The position numbers and the translations under genes are program-made. The notes under the pieces are model-generated. The model was not told where the DNA came from and made no database searches. It saw only the letters and a list, made by a program, of their open reading frames with translations. Shown here piece by piece: positions 50,607 through 59,899 of a stretch of 64,000 nucleotides of DNA (the stretch's first letter is position 1; the number at the start of each line of letters is the position of its first letter). Where the stretch lies: positions 682,001 to 746,000 of the forward strand of contig CAVZDD010000005.1 of the NCBI GenBank assembly GCA_963773945.1, given 5' to 3'. The stretch comes from JAKIWV01 sp963773945. Its GTDB lineage: Archaea > Thermoplasmatota > Thermoplasmata > Lutacidiplasmatales > UBA184.

Positions 50607-52622
50607 TTGACCGATCTTGACGGTACGTGCGTCAACACGCTCCGATTCCTCGCGGTTGACGCGGTAGAAAAAGCCAAGTCTGGCCATCCGGGACTTCCGC
50701 TCGGCGCTGCACCCATGGCGTATGTGCTCTGGGACCGTTTCCTCCGCCACAACCCCGCCAACCCTCAGTGGTTGGACCGGGACCGTTTCGTGCTTTCCGC
50801 GGGTCATGGTTCCGCCCTACTGTACGCCCTTCTCCACGTTACGGGGTACGACCTCCCTGTCGGGGAGCTCCAGCGTTTCCGTCAGTGGGGCAGCCGAACC
50901 CCGGGACATCCCGAGCGCGGCCTCACCCCCGGCGTGGAAGCTACGACCGGCCCACTGGGTCAAGGGTTCGGCATGGGGGTAGGAATGGCGATCGCCGAAC
51001 GGCACCTCGCTAGGACGTACAACGGGAAGGGGTCCCCCCTCGTGCACCACTACACCTACGGAATCGTGTCCGACGGGGACCTGATGGAGGGCATATCCTC
51101 TGAAGCCGCATCATTGGCCGGGACGTTGGGGCTGGGGAAGCTCATCTATCTGTACGACGACAACCACATCTCCTTGGAGGGCCCCACTCGGTGGGCGTTC
51201 ACCGAGGATGTGGCCAGCCGCTTCCTTGCCTACGGATGGCAGGTCCTCCGGGTTCCCGACGGGAACGACCTGACCGCGATCGAGGCCGCCCTGCGGGAGG
51301 CCCGAGCGGAGGCGGCCCGGCCCTCGCTCATCGCCGTACGCACCCACATCGGATACGGGAGCCCCGTGCAGGATACACGGGAGGCCCACGGCGAAGCCCT
51401 TGGGCCGGTCAACCTTCGAGCGACGAAGGAAAAACTGGGCTGGCCGCTCGAGCCTACGTTCTACGTACCGGAGGAGGCCCGGACCCATTTTCACCAGGCC
51501 GTGGATCGAGGGGGGCGCTGGGAAAGAGAATGGGAGGACGCTAGAGAGACGGTCCGGGGCCAGGATCCCCAAAGGGTCCGGAACTTCGAAGATCAGCTGG
51601 CTGGCGTTCTCCCGGCCGGATGGGATTCGGACCTTCCCGTGTTCCGACCCGGGGACGGGCCGATGGCGACCCGTGACGCCTCGCAAAAGGTATTGACCGC
51701 CGTGGCACCGAAGCTCCTCGCTCTCTTGGGAGGCGCAGCGGACCTCTCTCCATCGACGAAGACCCTCATTCCAGAGTCGAGCGATGAATCTGCCTCCGAC
51801 GGAATTGGCCGCAACTTCCACTTCGGTGTCCGCGAGCACGCGATGGTGGCCGTGGTCAACGGCATGGCCCTCCACGGAGGCCTCCTTCCCTACGGCGCCA
51901 CGTTCCTGACCTTCTCGGACTACGCCCGCGGGGCCCTCCGGCTGGCGGCCCTGCAACAGACCCACGCCGTCTTCGTCTTCACCCACGACAGCATCGCGAT
52001 GGGCGAGGACGGACCGACTCACCAGCCCGTCGAGCAACTCGTGAGCCTGCGGGCGATTCCCGGTTTGACTTTGATCCGACCCGCCGACGCAAACGAGACC
52101 TCCGCGGCGTGGCGCCTCGCTATCGAGCGGCCCGGTCCGACGGCCCTCGTCTTCACCCGACAGAAACTGCCGATTCAGGACCCCTCGACCCATCCGATCG
52201 CGGTGGGGACGGCTCGCGGTGGGTATGTCCTGTCGGAAGCGCCTACGGGCGCCCCCGAAGTCATCCTCGTGGCGACGGGATCCGAGGTCTCCCTCGTGTT
52301 GGCGGCCCAGGAGCAGCTCAAGCAACGCGGCGTCCGCGCGCGAGTGGTATCGCTCCCGTCGTGGGAGGTGTTTGACGAGCAACCTTCGACCTACCGGGAC
52401 TCGATTCTCCCTCCGGGACTCCCCAAGGTCTCCGTCGAGGCCGGCGTCACCCTCGGCTGGACGCGCTACGTGGGCAGCGGAGGAGAGAGCATCGGGGTCG
52501 ACCGATTTGGAGCCTCGGCGCCGGGACCGGTCCTCCTCCAGGAGTACGGACTGACGGTGGAGCACGTTCTCGAGTGCGTCGCACGAGTGATGGGATCGAC
52601 TTCCCGTCCGGGCGTGCCATGA
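50607..52622 (+). CDS. tkt: Transketolase
   Basis: 671 residues with a TTG start giving MTDLDGTCVNTLRFLAVDAV, which matches the usual transketolase beginning; a longer TTG reading from 50487 adds unconserved sequence. TPP-dependent transfer of two-carbon units among pentose and hexose phosphates. Seen: EKAKSGHPGLPLGAAPMAYV, SAGHGSALLYALLH, TTGPLGQGFGMGVGMAIAER, the TPP/Mg site VSDGDLMEGISSEAASLAG, GVREHAMVAVVNGMALHGGL with the catalytic E, and the C-terminal domain with SVEAGVTLGW. Single long chain, as in bacteria; many archaea have split or no transketolase. Its stop overlaps the next ATG (ATGA). First gene of the pentose phosphate operon. Confidence 0.92.
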   Translation: MTDLDGTCVNTLRFLAVDAVEKAKSGHPGLPLGAAPMAYVLWDRFLRHNPANPQWLDRDRFVLSAGHGSALLYALLHVTGYDLPVGELQRFRQWGSRTPGHPERGLTPGVEATTGPLGQGFGMGVGMAIAERHLARTYNGKGSPLVHHYTYGIVSDGDLMEGISSEAASLAGTLGLGKLIYLYDDNHISLEGPTRWAFTEDVASRFLAYGWQVLRVPDGNDLTAIEAALREARAEAARPSLIAVRTHIGYGSPVQDTREAHGEALGPVNLRATKEKLGWPLEPTFYVPEEARTHFHQAVDRGGRWEREWEDARETVRGQDPQRVRNFEDQLAGVLPAGWDSDLPVFRPGDGPMATRDASQKVLTAVAPKLLALLGGAADLSPSTKTLIPESSDESASDGIGRNFHFGVREHAMVAVVNGMALHGGLLPYGATFLTFSDYARGALRLAALQQTHAVFVFTHDSIAMGEDGPTHQPVEQLVSLRAIPGLTLIRPADANETSAAWRLAIERPGPTALVFTRQKLPIQDPSTHPIAVGTARGGYVLSEAPTGAPEVILVATGSEVSLVLAAQEQLKQRGVRARVVSLPSWEVFDEQPSTYRDSILPPGLPKVSVEAGVTLGWTRYVGSGGESIGVDRFGASAPGPVLLQEYGLTVEHVLECVARVMGSTSRPGVP

Positions 52623-55376
52623 CTCGACTCGCCGGCTTGCTCTCCGCAGGACAGTCCCCCTGGCTGGACTACATCCGACGCAGCCTGCTGACCTCGGGCG
52701 ACCTCCAGCGAATGGTGGAAGTCGACGGTATCACGGGAGCCACGACCAATCCCACGATCTTCGAGAAGGCCATTGCCGGCAGTCACGACTATGACGACGC
52801 ACTGAAGGAGATCCTCGAGCCGGGAGCCGAGTCGCTCACCGGCCGATTTGTTCGAGCGGTTGGCCGTCGAGGACGTGACGATGGCCGCGGACGTGCTGCG
52901 TCCGGTCTACGATCGTACCCAAGGAAAGGACGGCTTCGTCAGCCTGGAGGTGGCTCCGGGCCTCGCGCACGACACCGCCGGGACTGTTGCCGAGGCGCGG
53001 CGCTTGTGGGACGAGGTCCATCGCCCCAACTTGCTGATCAAAGTGCCCGCCACCCCGGAGGGGATACCGGCCATCGAGCAGCTCCTCTCCGAGGGAATCA
53101 ATGTGAACATCACCCTGATGTTCTCGTTGGCCCACTACGAGGCCGTTGCCCAAGCGTACCTCCGCGGACTCGCGCGGGCGCCCAATCCTTCTCAGCTCGC
53201 CTCGGTCGCCTCGGTCTTCGTGAGCCGCATCGACACGGCGGCGGACAAGGCCCTCGACGCTTCCCGGACTCCCGGAGCCCAGGCCCTGCGGGGTACCGTC
53301 GCGATTGCCAACTCGAAGGCGATCTACGCGCGTTTCCAAGAGATTTTTCACGGGGCGGCCTTCGCCGCTTGGACCACGAAAGGAGCGCACCCCCAGCGGG
53401 TCCTATGGGCAAGCACGAGCACGAAAGACCCGCGCTACCGAGATACGCTCTACGTAGAGGAACTCGTGGGGCCGGACACCGTCGATACGATCCCTCCGGC
53501 CACCCTCAGCGCCTTCGAGGACCACGGGGTCGTCAAAGGAGCGACCTTGACCCAGGACGTCCCTCACGCACGGGCGCAACTTCAGCAAGCCGCCGCGGCT
53601 GGCGTCGACCTTCCCCGGATTACCGACGCACTCCAGGTCGAGGGCGTGGCCTCCTTCGCGGCATCGTACGATCAGCTCCTCCATTCCCTTGAGAGCAAGA
53701 AGCAGGCGCTCCTGGCCGGTGCCCTGGATGCCCAGTCGTGGCACCTCGGTCCGTACGCCGAACGGGTCGCCTCCCTCCGGAAGAGCTGGCAGACGGAGGG
53801 GGTGGCCGCCCGGTTGTGGCGTCGTGACCCTACGTTGTGGCCCGCCGCGTCCCCTCAAGACGTCGCGACCCGGATGGGCTGGCTGCAGCTCCCCGAGTTA
53901 ATGCACGAGCAGGTTTCCGAGATCTTGGCCTTCGCCGACGAGATACGAAGGGAAGGGATTCGCCACGTCGTCGTGCTCGGGATGGGAGGCTCGAGCCTCG
54001 CTCCGGATGTCTTTCGAGGGATGTTTGGAGGCCGGCCAACGTATCCGGAACTCCTCGTGCTGGACTCCACCCATCCGGACGCGGTCGCGGCCGTCGCGCG
54101 GCGGATCGACCCGCAACACACCCTGTTCCTGGTCTCGAGCAAATCCGGGACGACCACGGAGCCGCTCTCGTTTTACCGGTTCTTCTGGGAGAGCGTTCGC
54201 GCGACAGGAAGCCCGCCGGAGCGGCACTTCGTCGCCGTCACCGACCCGGGAACACCCCTGGACAAGTTGGCCCAGGAAGAGGGCTTTCGGGCGATCTTCC
54301 GGGCGCTGCCTACGGTCGGTGGGCGGTACTCGGCCCTCACCATGTTCGGGTTGGTTCCGGCCGCCCTCATTGGCGTGGATGTCCGTGGATTGCTCGACCG
54401 AGCGTGGACCATGGCCGAGGCATGTGCCCCGTCCGTGCCTTCCCTTGAGAACCCCGGGCTGAGCCTCGGGGCGGTCCTGGGCGGACTCGCCACCCTCGGT
54501 CGCGACAAGCTCACGTTCTACGCCTCGCAGGGACTCGCCCCCTTCCCCATGTGGGTCGAGCAGCTCGTGGCCGAGAGCACTGGCAAAGACGGGAAGGGGA
54601 TCGTTCCGGTGGTCGACGAACCCCGAATGGCCCTCGAGGGGTACGGACCCGACCGGCTCTTCGTTGAGATCCAGGAACGCGGGAACCCGGATCCGGAGCT
54701 GGCGGCCCACATCGCTCGTCTCGAGGGCGCCGGCCATCCCGTGATACGCCTCCGTGTCTCCGACCGTGCCGACCTCGGCCAAGAGTTCTTCCGATGGGAG
54801 CTCGGAGTCGCGAGTGCGGGAATGGTACTCGGAGTCAATCCCTACGACCAGCCGGACGTGGAGTTCGCGAAGGAGCTGGCGCGTCAGGCCATGGCGCATC
54901 CCTCGACTCCGGAAGGAAGTCCCGGCGTGGCGACGGTCCGGGTCACCGACGCACCCGAGCTGTTGCGCCATCTCGACGGGTGGATGAAGTCGTGCCATCC
55001 CGGAGACTACGTGAGCATCCAGGCCTACCTGTTCCCCAATCCGGAAACTCTGGCCGCGTTGCACTCTATCCGCCGTCGGCTCCTGGAGGACCTCCACGTC
55101 GCAACGTCGCTAGGGATGGGTCCGCGGTTTCTCCACTCCACCGGCCAACTCCACAAAGGTGGACCGAACACGGGCCTGTTCCTCCAGATCGTCGACTCAC
55201 CGAAAAAGGACATCGAGGTTCCCGGGGCCGGCTACACGTTTGGTCAGCTCATTCGCGCCCAGGCGCTCGGAGACTACCAGGCCCTCCGGCAGAAGCAACG
55301 ACGGGTACTGCGGATCGACCTCGGGTCGGACGTGCCCGCCGGGCTTCGACGTCTCCTCGAGGCGCTCCATGGCTAA
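52619..55376 (+). CDS. tal-pgi: Bifunctional transaldolase / glucose-6-phosphate isomerase (one apparent frameshift)
   Basis: About 918 residues if one base near 52841 is removed. N-terminal transaldolase: MTRLAGLLSAGQSPWLDYIR, GITGATTNPTIFEKAIAG, then after the shift LFERLAVEDVTMAADVLRPV, LLIKVPATPEGIPAIEQLLS (Schiff-base K), NVNITLMFS and AVASVFVSR-like SVFVSRIDTAADKAL. C-terminal sugar isomerase: VVVLGMGGSSLAPDVFRGMF, LVSSKSGTTTEPLSFYRFFW and LHSTGQLHKGGPN. Tal-Pgi fusions are known in bacteria. An ATGA start overlap with tkt and an 8-nt overlap with the next gene show a tight operon. The indel lies early in a conserved domain, in a gene otherwise perfect for 840 residues, so a sequencing error is the likeliest cause. 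Confidence 0.88.
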
Positions 55377-55983
55377 GGTCTCCCTTCTCCTCTGGGATAT
55401 CGGCGGCGTGATCCTATCCAATGGCTGGGATGAGGCCGACCGTCGTGCGGCGGCGGAACGGTTCGGTCTCGATGCCCAGGACCTCGAACGCCGGCATCAG
55501 AGCGTCGTGGTGGACTTCGAGACGGGACGGATCGACGAAGAGGAGTACCTCTCACGGACCGTGTTCACCGTTCCCCGGTCGTTCTCGCGCACGACGTTCC
55601 AGAAGTTCATGCGGGACTGCTCCGTCCCGCTGGCCCCTTCTCTCGCGGCCGCTCAGGCCTTGCGGGTCCAGGGCAGGTACGTGATGGCCGCCCTCAACAA
55701 CGAAGCCACCAGCCTCAACCAGTACCGGATCGCGACCTTCCACCTCCAGGAGATCTTCGACTTCTTCCTCAGCTCTTGCTACACGGGCCGGCGGAAGCCC
55801 GACCCCGATGCATATCGCTACGCGTTGGAGATTGCCCAACGTGATCCGGAAGAGATCCTCTTTCTCGACGACCGGCTCGACAACGTGAAGGCGGCGGGGC
55901 GTCTCGGGTTCCACACCCTGTGGGTGCAAGACCCGGCGCGGCTCCGGGAGGACCTGACCACCGCCGGTATCGAAGTAAGTTAA
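55369..55983 (+). CDS. HAD-superfamily (subfamily IA) hydrolase
   Basis: 204 residues from MAKVSLLLWDIGGVI, overlapping the tal-pgi stop by 8 nt. Motif I DIGGVILSNGW carries the nucleophile D10; the expected motif II (MAALNNEATSLNQYRI), motif III region (SSCYTGRRKPDPDAYRYALE) and motif IV (ILFLDDRLDNVKAAGRLGFH) are all present. Such enzymes dephosphorylate small sugar phosphates. Position between tal-pgi and gnd suggests a metabolite-repair or sugar-phosphate phosphatase function, perhaps against 2-phosphogluconate-like side products; this is inference. Followed by gnd after 10 nt. Confidence 0.82.
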   Translation: MAKVSLLLWDIGGVILSNGWDEADRRAAAERFGLDAQDLERRHQSVVVDFETGRIDEEEYLSRTVFTVPRSFSRTTFQKFMRDCSVPLAPSLAAAQALRVQGRYVMAALNNEATSLNQYRIATFHLQEIFDFFLSSCYTGRRKPDPDAYRYALEIAQRDPEEILFLDDRLDNVKAAGRLGFHTLWVQDPARLREDLTTAGIEVS

Positions 55984-55993
55984 GGTGGGTACG

Positions 55994-56902
55994 ATGAAAC
56001 TCGGAATGGTCGGTCTCGGAAAGATGGGCGCCAATATGACGGAGCGACTGATCAAGGGCGGTCACCAGGTGGTGGGCTTCGCCCGCACCAAGGCCGTCGT
56101 CGATTCGGTGGTCGCGAACGGGGCCGTCGGCGCGTACTCCCTCCAGGAGCTGGTCCACAAGCTCGAGACGCCGCGGGTCATCTGGTTAATGATCCCCTCG
56201 GGCGCTCCCGTGGACGAGACGTTGGAACAGCTCCACTCCCTGCTGTCTCCCGGCGACCTCGTCGTGGACGGAGGCAATTCGTACTATCGCGACACGGTGC
56301 GTCGGGCGGCGTTGGTGACGGGCTGGGGGTTTCGGTACATTGACGTGGGCACGAGCGGGGGAATCTGGGGTCTCACGCAGGGCTACTCGATGATGGTCGG
56401 GGGGGAGAAGGCCGACGTCGAGCGGATCCGGCCGATCCTGGAAACGCTCGCCCCGGCACCGGACAAGGGGTGGGGGCACATGGGACCCATCGCCTCCGGT
56501 CACTTCGTGAAGATGGTCCACAACGGGATCGAGTACGGGATGATGCAAGCCTACGCCGAGGGGTTCGCCGTCCTACAGGGAAAGACCGACTTCCCGCTGG
56601 ACCTGCATCAGGTCGCCGAGGTCTGGCGATACGGGAGCGTCGTCCGCTCCTGGCTGCTGGAACTGACCGAGTCGGCCCTGAAGGAGAACCCCACCCTCGA
56701 CGGCATCGAGCCGTGGGTGGCGGACTCCGGCGAGGGACGATGGACGGTGACCGAGGCCCTGGAGCTCAACATCCCCGCTCCCGTCATCACCCTCGCGCTC
56801 CAGCAGCGGATGCGCTCGCGGGAGTCGGACCCTTTCACGGAGCGGCTCCTCGCGATGATGCGCAACAAGTTCGGTGGTCATGAAGTGAAGCGGGAGCCCT
56901 AG
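55994..56902 (+). CDS. gnd: 6-phosphogluconate dehydrogenase, decarboxylating (short type)
   Basis: 302 residues from the ATG behind AAGGTGGG; a GTG nine bases earlier is less likely. Oxidative decarboxylation of 6-phosphogluconate to ribulose 5-phosphate. Seen: Rossmann MKLGMVGLGKMGANMTERLI, IWLMIPSGAPVDETL, LVVDGGNSYYRDT, YIDVGTSGGIWGLTQGYSMM and the catalytic lysine in ASGHFVKMVHNGIEYGMMQA. About 300 residues is the length of the GndA/YqeC-like class, which usually prefers NAD+, against about 470 for the classical type. Lies 2 nt before zwf. Confidence 0.9.
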   Translation: MKLGMVGLGKMGANMTERLIKGGHQVVGFARTKAVVDSVVANGAVGAYSLQELVHKLETPRVIWLMIPSGAPVDETLEQLHSLLSPGDLVVDGGNSYYRDTVRRAALVTGWGFRYIDVGTSGGIWGLTQGYSMMVGGEKADVERIRPILETLAPAPDKGWGHMGPIASGHFVKMVHNGIEYGMMQAYAEGFAVLQGKTDFPLDLHQVAEVWRYGSVVRSWLLELTESALKENPTLDGIEPWVADSGEGRWTVTEALELNIPAPVITLALQQRMRSRESDPFTERLLAMMRNKFGGHEVKREP

Positions 56903-56904
56903 GC

Positions 56905-58363
56905 ATGGGAAGCCCGGCCCCGGAGACGCACCTCTTCGTGGTGTTTGGCGCCACAGGGAACCTGATGCAGCTCAAGCTGCTCCCGGTCCTCTACCGGTTG
57001 TCCACGAGCGGGCGGTTCCCAAAGGGCAGTCTCATCCTCGGCGTCGCCCGCCGACCGCTGGATGACGCGGGGTTTCGAGAGCTGGCCGCCGTGTCTCTCC
57101 GGGAGGCGAAAGTGGCCACGGAGGAACAGATCCGTGCCTTCTGCGAGAGCACCCTCTTCTACCGGCGGCTCGAAGGCGAGACCCGCGCGAGCTTCGATGC
57201 GCTGCGGGGAGGCATCGAACAACTCGAGCTCGACAACGGACTCCCCGGGAATCGGGTCCTTTACCTCGCACTGCCCGCGGAAGCGTTCGCTCCGACCTTG
57301 CACGGCCTGGGCCGGGCCCGGCTGGCACACGGGGGCCGGTTGGACCCGCGTGGTCCTCGAGAAGCCGTTCGGAAGGGACCTCGCCTCCGCCCAAGCGCTC
57401 AATCAGCTCCTCGGCCGCTACTTCGAGGAACAGCAGATCTTCCGGATCGACCACTACCTGGGAAAGGAAACGGTCCAAAACCTGCTCGTCTTCCGATTCG
57501 CGAACATGTTCGTGGAATCGCTCTGGAACCGCGACCGGGTGGCGCAGGTGGAGATCACGGTCGCCGAACGGATCGGCGTGGGAGACCGGGCCGCCTACTA
57601 CGAATCTTCCGGAGCTCTGCGCGACATGATCCAAAATCACGTGACCCAGCTTCTGACCCTCATCGCCATGGAGCCGCCCGCGACCCGGCTCGCGGACGCG
57701 ATCCGCAATGAGAAGGTGAAGGTCCTGCGGAGTGCGGTCCGGATCCAACCGGAGGACGTCGTTTGCGGGCAGTACGCCGCCGGCACGATGGACGGCCAGG
57801 CCGTCCCGGCCTACCGAGAGGAGGAGGGCGTGGCCCCGACCTCCGCCACGGAAACGTTCGTGGCGCTGAGATTGAAGATCGACAACTGGAGGTGGCAGAA
57901 CGTTCCATTCTTCCTCCGGACTGGGAAGCGATTGCCGGCGAAGTCGAGCCAGGTGGTCGTCACGTTCAAAGCGCCCCCGGTCTCCATGTTCCAAACCGAA
58001 GAAGAGTACGCGGTCAATCCGGATCGGATCTCGATCCTGCTCCAACCGGCCGAAGGCATCGAGCTAGCGTTCGAAATCAAGGTGCCCGGGCGGGAGGTCC
58101 GCGTGCAAACCCACCGGATGAAATTCCACTACGCGGACGTTTTCGGCGAGCTCCCCGATGGCTACGAGACGCTCCTGCTCGACGTGATGCTGGGCGATCC
58201 GACCCACTTCGTTCGCGCCGATGAGGTCGAGGAGTCGTGGCGCCTCTACGACCCCGTCTTGCGGAATCCCCCTCCGCTCGTGTTCTACCCCGCGGGCTCG
58301 GAGGGCCCCTCCGAGGCTCAGCGGCTCGCGGAACAGTGGGGCCACCGGTGGCACATCGACTAG
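56905..58363 (+). CDS. zwf: Glucose-6-phosphate 1-dehydrogenase (one apparent frameshift)
   Basis: About 485 residues once a G run at 57331 is shortened by one base. First step of the oxidative pentose phosphate pathway. Before the shift: LFVVFGATGNLMQLKLLPVL (NADP-binding GATGNL) and FYRRLEGETRASFDALRGGI. After it: WTRVVLEKPFGRDLASAQAL, FRIDHYLGKETVQNLLVFRF (active-site RIDHYLGKE), YYESSGALRDMIQNHVTQLL and VPFFLRTGKRLPAKSSQVVV. The break lies in GGGGG, a typical homopolymer error, so I treat the gene as probably functional. Bacterial-type zwf is rare in archaea. Overlaps the pgl start by 16 nt. Confidence 0.88.
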
Positions 58364-59115
58364 ACCGGGTCGTTCGGGTCTATCCGACCCGGGCCGCGGA
58401 GACCGCCGCCGTCGCCCGGCACATCGCAGAATTCGCCGACGAGAGCGTTCGAGCGCGCGGGGTATTCTCGTTCGTCCTCGCGGGAGGTCGGACTCCCCAG
58501 CGGCTCTACCGGCTCCTGGCCCGACGATACCGTACCCGGGTCCGGTGGCCGGCCACCGAGATATTCTTCGGCGACGAGCGATGCGTCTCTCGACAGGACC
58601 CGGACAGCAACTACGCCATGGCCCGGGAAGCGCTCCTTTCCCACGTGCCCGTGGCCCGCCGTCAGGTCCACCGACTGCGGGGAGAGCTGCGCCCTCCGTC
58701 GGTCGCCGCGTCGAGCTACGCCCGTCGGATCGGTCCGCTCCCCTCGCTCGGGGAGCCGGCCCGATTCGACCTCGTGCTGTTGGGCGTCGGGCCGGATGGG
58801 CACACGGCCTCCCTGTTCCCGGGGGCCCCCGCCCTGCGCGAGCGACGCCGCACGGTGGTGGCCGTCCGGCACGCCGGCCAGCCCCCGTACGTCCCCCGGC
58901 TGACCCTCACCCTCCCGGCGCTCTCGTCGGCCCGAGAGGTCTGCTTTCTCGTCTCGGGACCGGAGAAGGCGGCGGCGGTGGGGGCCATCTTACGGGCCTC
59001 GCGCACCGGGGACCGTCGGCTCCCCGCGAGCCTGGTACGGCCGGTGGGCGCTACCGTTTGGTTCTTGGACCGCGCGGCCGCCCGACAACTTCCGCCGAAC
59101 GTCTCGGTCGGGTGA
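58348..59115 (+). CDS. pgl: 6-phosphogluconolactonase (DevB/SOL type)
   Basis: 255 residues with a GTG start inside the end of zwf. Hydrolyses 6-phosphogluconolactone, linking zwf and gnd. Family motifs: FSFVLAGGRTPQRLYRLLAR, TEIFFGDERCVSRQDPDSNY, FDLVLLGVGPDGHTASLFPG (catalytic H) and RLTLTLPALSSAREVCFLVS. Length about 240-260 is normal. With zwf, gnd, tal-pgi and tkt it completes the pathway in one locus. Its 3' end overlaps the convergent glucokinase-like gene's predicted tail by 126 nt. Confidence 0.88.
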   Translation: MAHRLDRVVRVYPTRAAETAAVARHIAEFADESVRARGVFSFVLAGGRTPQRLYRLLARRYRTRVRWPATEIFFGDERCVSRQDPDSNYAMAREALLSHVPVARRQVHRLRGELRPPSVAASSYARRIGPLPSLGEPARFDLVLLGVGPDGHTASLFPGAPALRERRRTVVAVRHAGQPPYVPRLTLTLPALSSAREVCFLVSGPEKAAAVGAILRASRTGDRRLPASLVRPVGATVWFLDRAAARQLPPNVSVG

Positions 59116-59859
59116 GACCCGATCGTCGACCCGTCGTGGCGGGTCGCGAGGGGGGACTCGCGCGGTCGTGATGCCACGGGGGCCCGACCATATCCGTCGA
59201 CCACCGAGGAGGGCGTCGCGGTTGTTCCCGCGACGGACGCCGGCCGGGAGGTCCTTCAGCTTGCGGGCATTCCCTCCCCCCAACACGATGTACTCGGGTT
59301 CGAGGGCCGCTGAGAACGCCTGGATCACGTCGAAGACCTCTTGTCGCCACTTCTTCCGCCCGAGGCGTTTCAGCGCGGATTCTCCCACGTACTCCTCGTA
59401 GGTCTTCCCCTTCTTCCAGGGCAAATGAGCGAGCTCCATCGGCTGGAGCTCCCCCGCCAGGATCATGGCGGAGCCGAGGCCCGTCCCGAGACCGAGGAAG
59501 AGCATGCTGCCTCCCCGATAGCTCCCCAGCGCCTGCAGGGCGGCGTCGTTAATGATCCGTGTGGGCCGACCCAGCGCCCGCTCGAAGTCGAACCCGATCC
59601 AGCCCTTTCCCAGATGGGCTGGCTCCCGGACGATTCGCCCGTGGGCCACGAGGCCCGGGTAGCCCACGGTCACCGTGTCGTACTTCACTCCCCGCAGCCG
59701 CTTCCGGAGCTGACGCATCATCTTCTCCGGAGTCATCGTCGGTCCGGAGGGAATCGTTTCCCGCGGCGCCAGACCCGGCGGATAGGCCTTGACGTGGGTA
59801 CCCCCCACGTCGAGCACGAGAACCCGCGGGGGCGCTCGCACGGTCCTCACCTTCCGCAC
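58990..59859 (-). CDS. ROK-family glucokinase, polyphosphate-glucokinase-like
   Basis: About 289 residues from a GTG with GGAG 8 nt upstream; further upstream reading has no protein character. ATPase-fold kinase: RVLVLDVGGTHVKAYPPG (phosphate 1), TVTVGYPGLVAHGRIV, LGKGWIGFDFERALGRPTRI, INDAALQALGSYRGGSMLFL and GLGTGLGSAMI, then ELAHLPWKKGKTYEEYVG and EPEYIVLGGGNARKLKDLPA. This is the polyphosphate-glucokinase-like ROK type, so the donor may be polyphosphate or ATP. The usual end GGRRIW is followed by about 50 extra residues running into pgl; a lost stop codon is possible. It supplies glucose 6-phosphate to zwf and sits downstream of two glucoamylase genes. Confidence 0.82.
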   Translation of the reverse strand: MRKVRTVRAPPRVLVLDVGGTHVKAYPPGLAPRETIPSGPTMTPEKMMRQLRKRLRGVKYDTVTVGYPGLVAHGRIVREPAHLGKGWIGFDFERALGRPTRIINDAALQALGSYRGGSMLFLGLGTGLGSAMILAGELQPMELAHLPWKKGKTYEEYVGESALKRLGRKKWRQEVFDVIQAFSAALEPEYIVLGGGNARKLKDLPAGVRRGNNRDALLGGRRIWSGPRGITTARVPPRDPPRRVDDRVSPDRDVRRKLSGGRAVQEPNGSAHRPYQARGEPTVPGARGP

Positions 59860-59899
59860 GGGCGGGCTCCAGCGCGTCTCGCCGCTCGCGAAAGGTCCC

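Noticed and set aside
51111..52565. A 484-residue frame antisense to transketolase
   Set aside because: Long antisense frames are expected in high-GC genes. Composition is His/Arg/Gly-rich and the sense strand encodes a clear transketolase.
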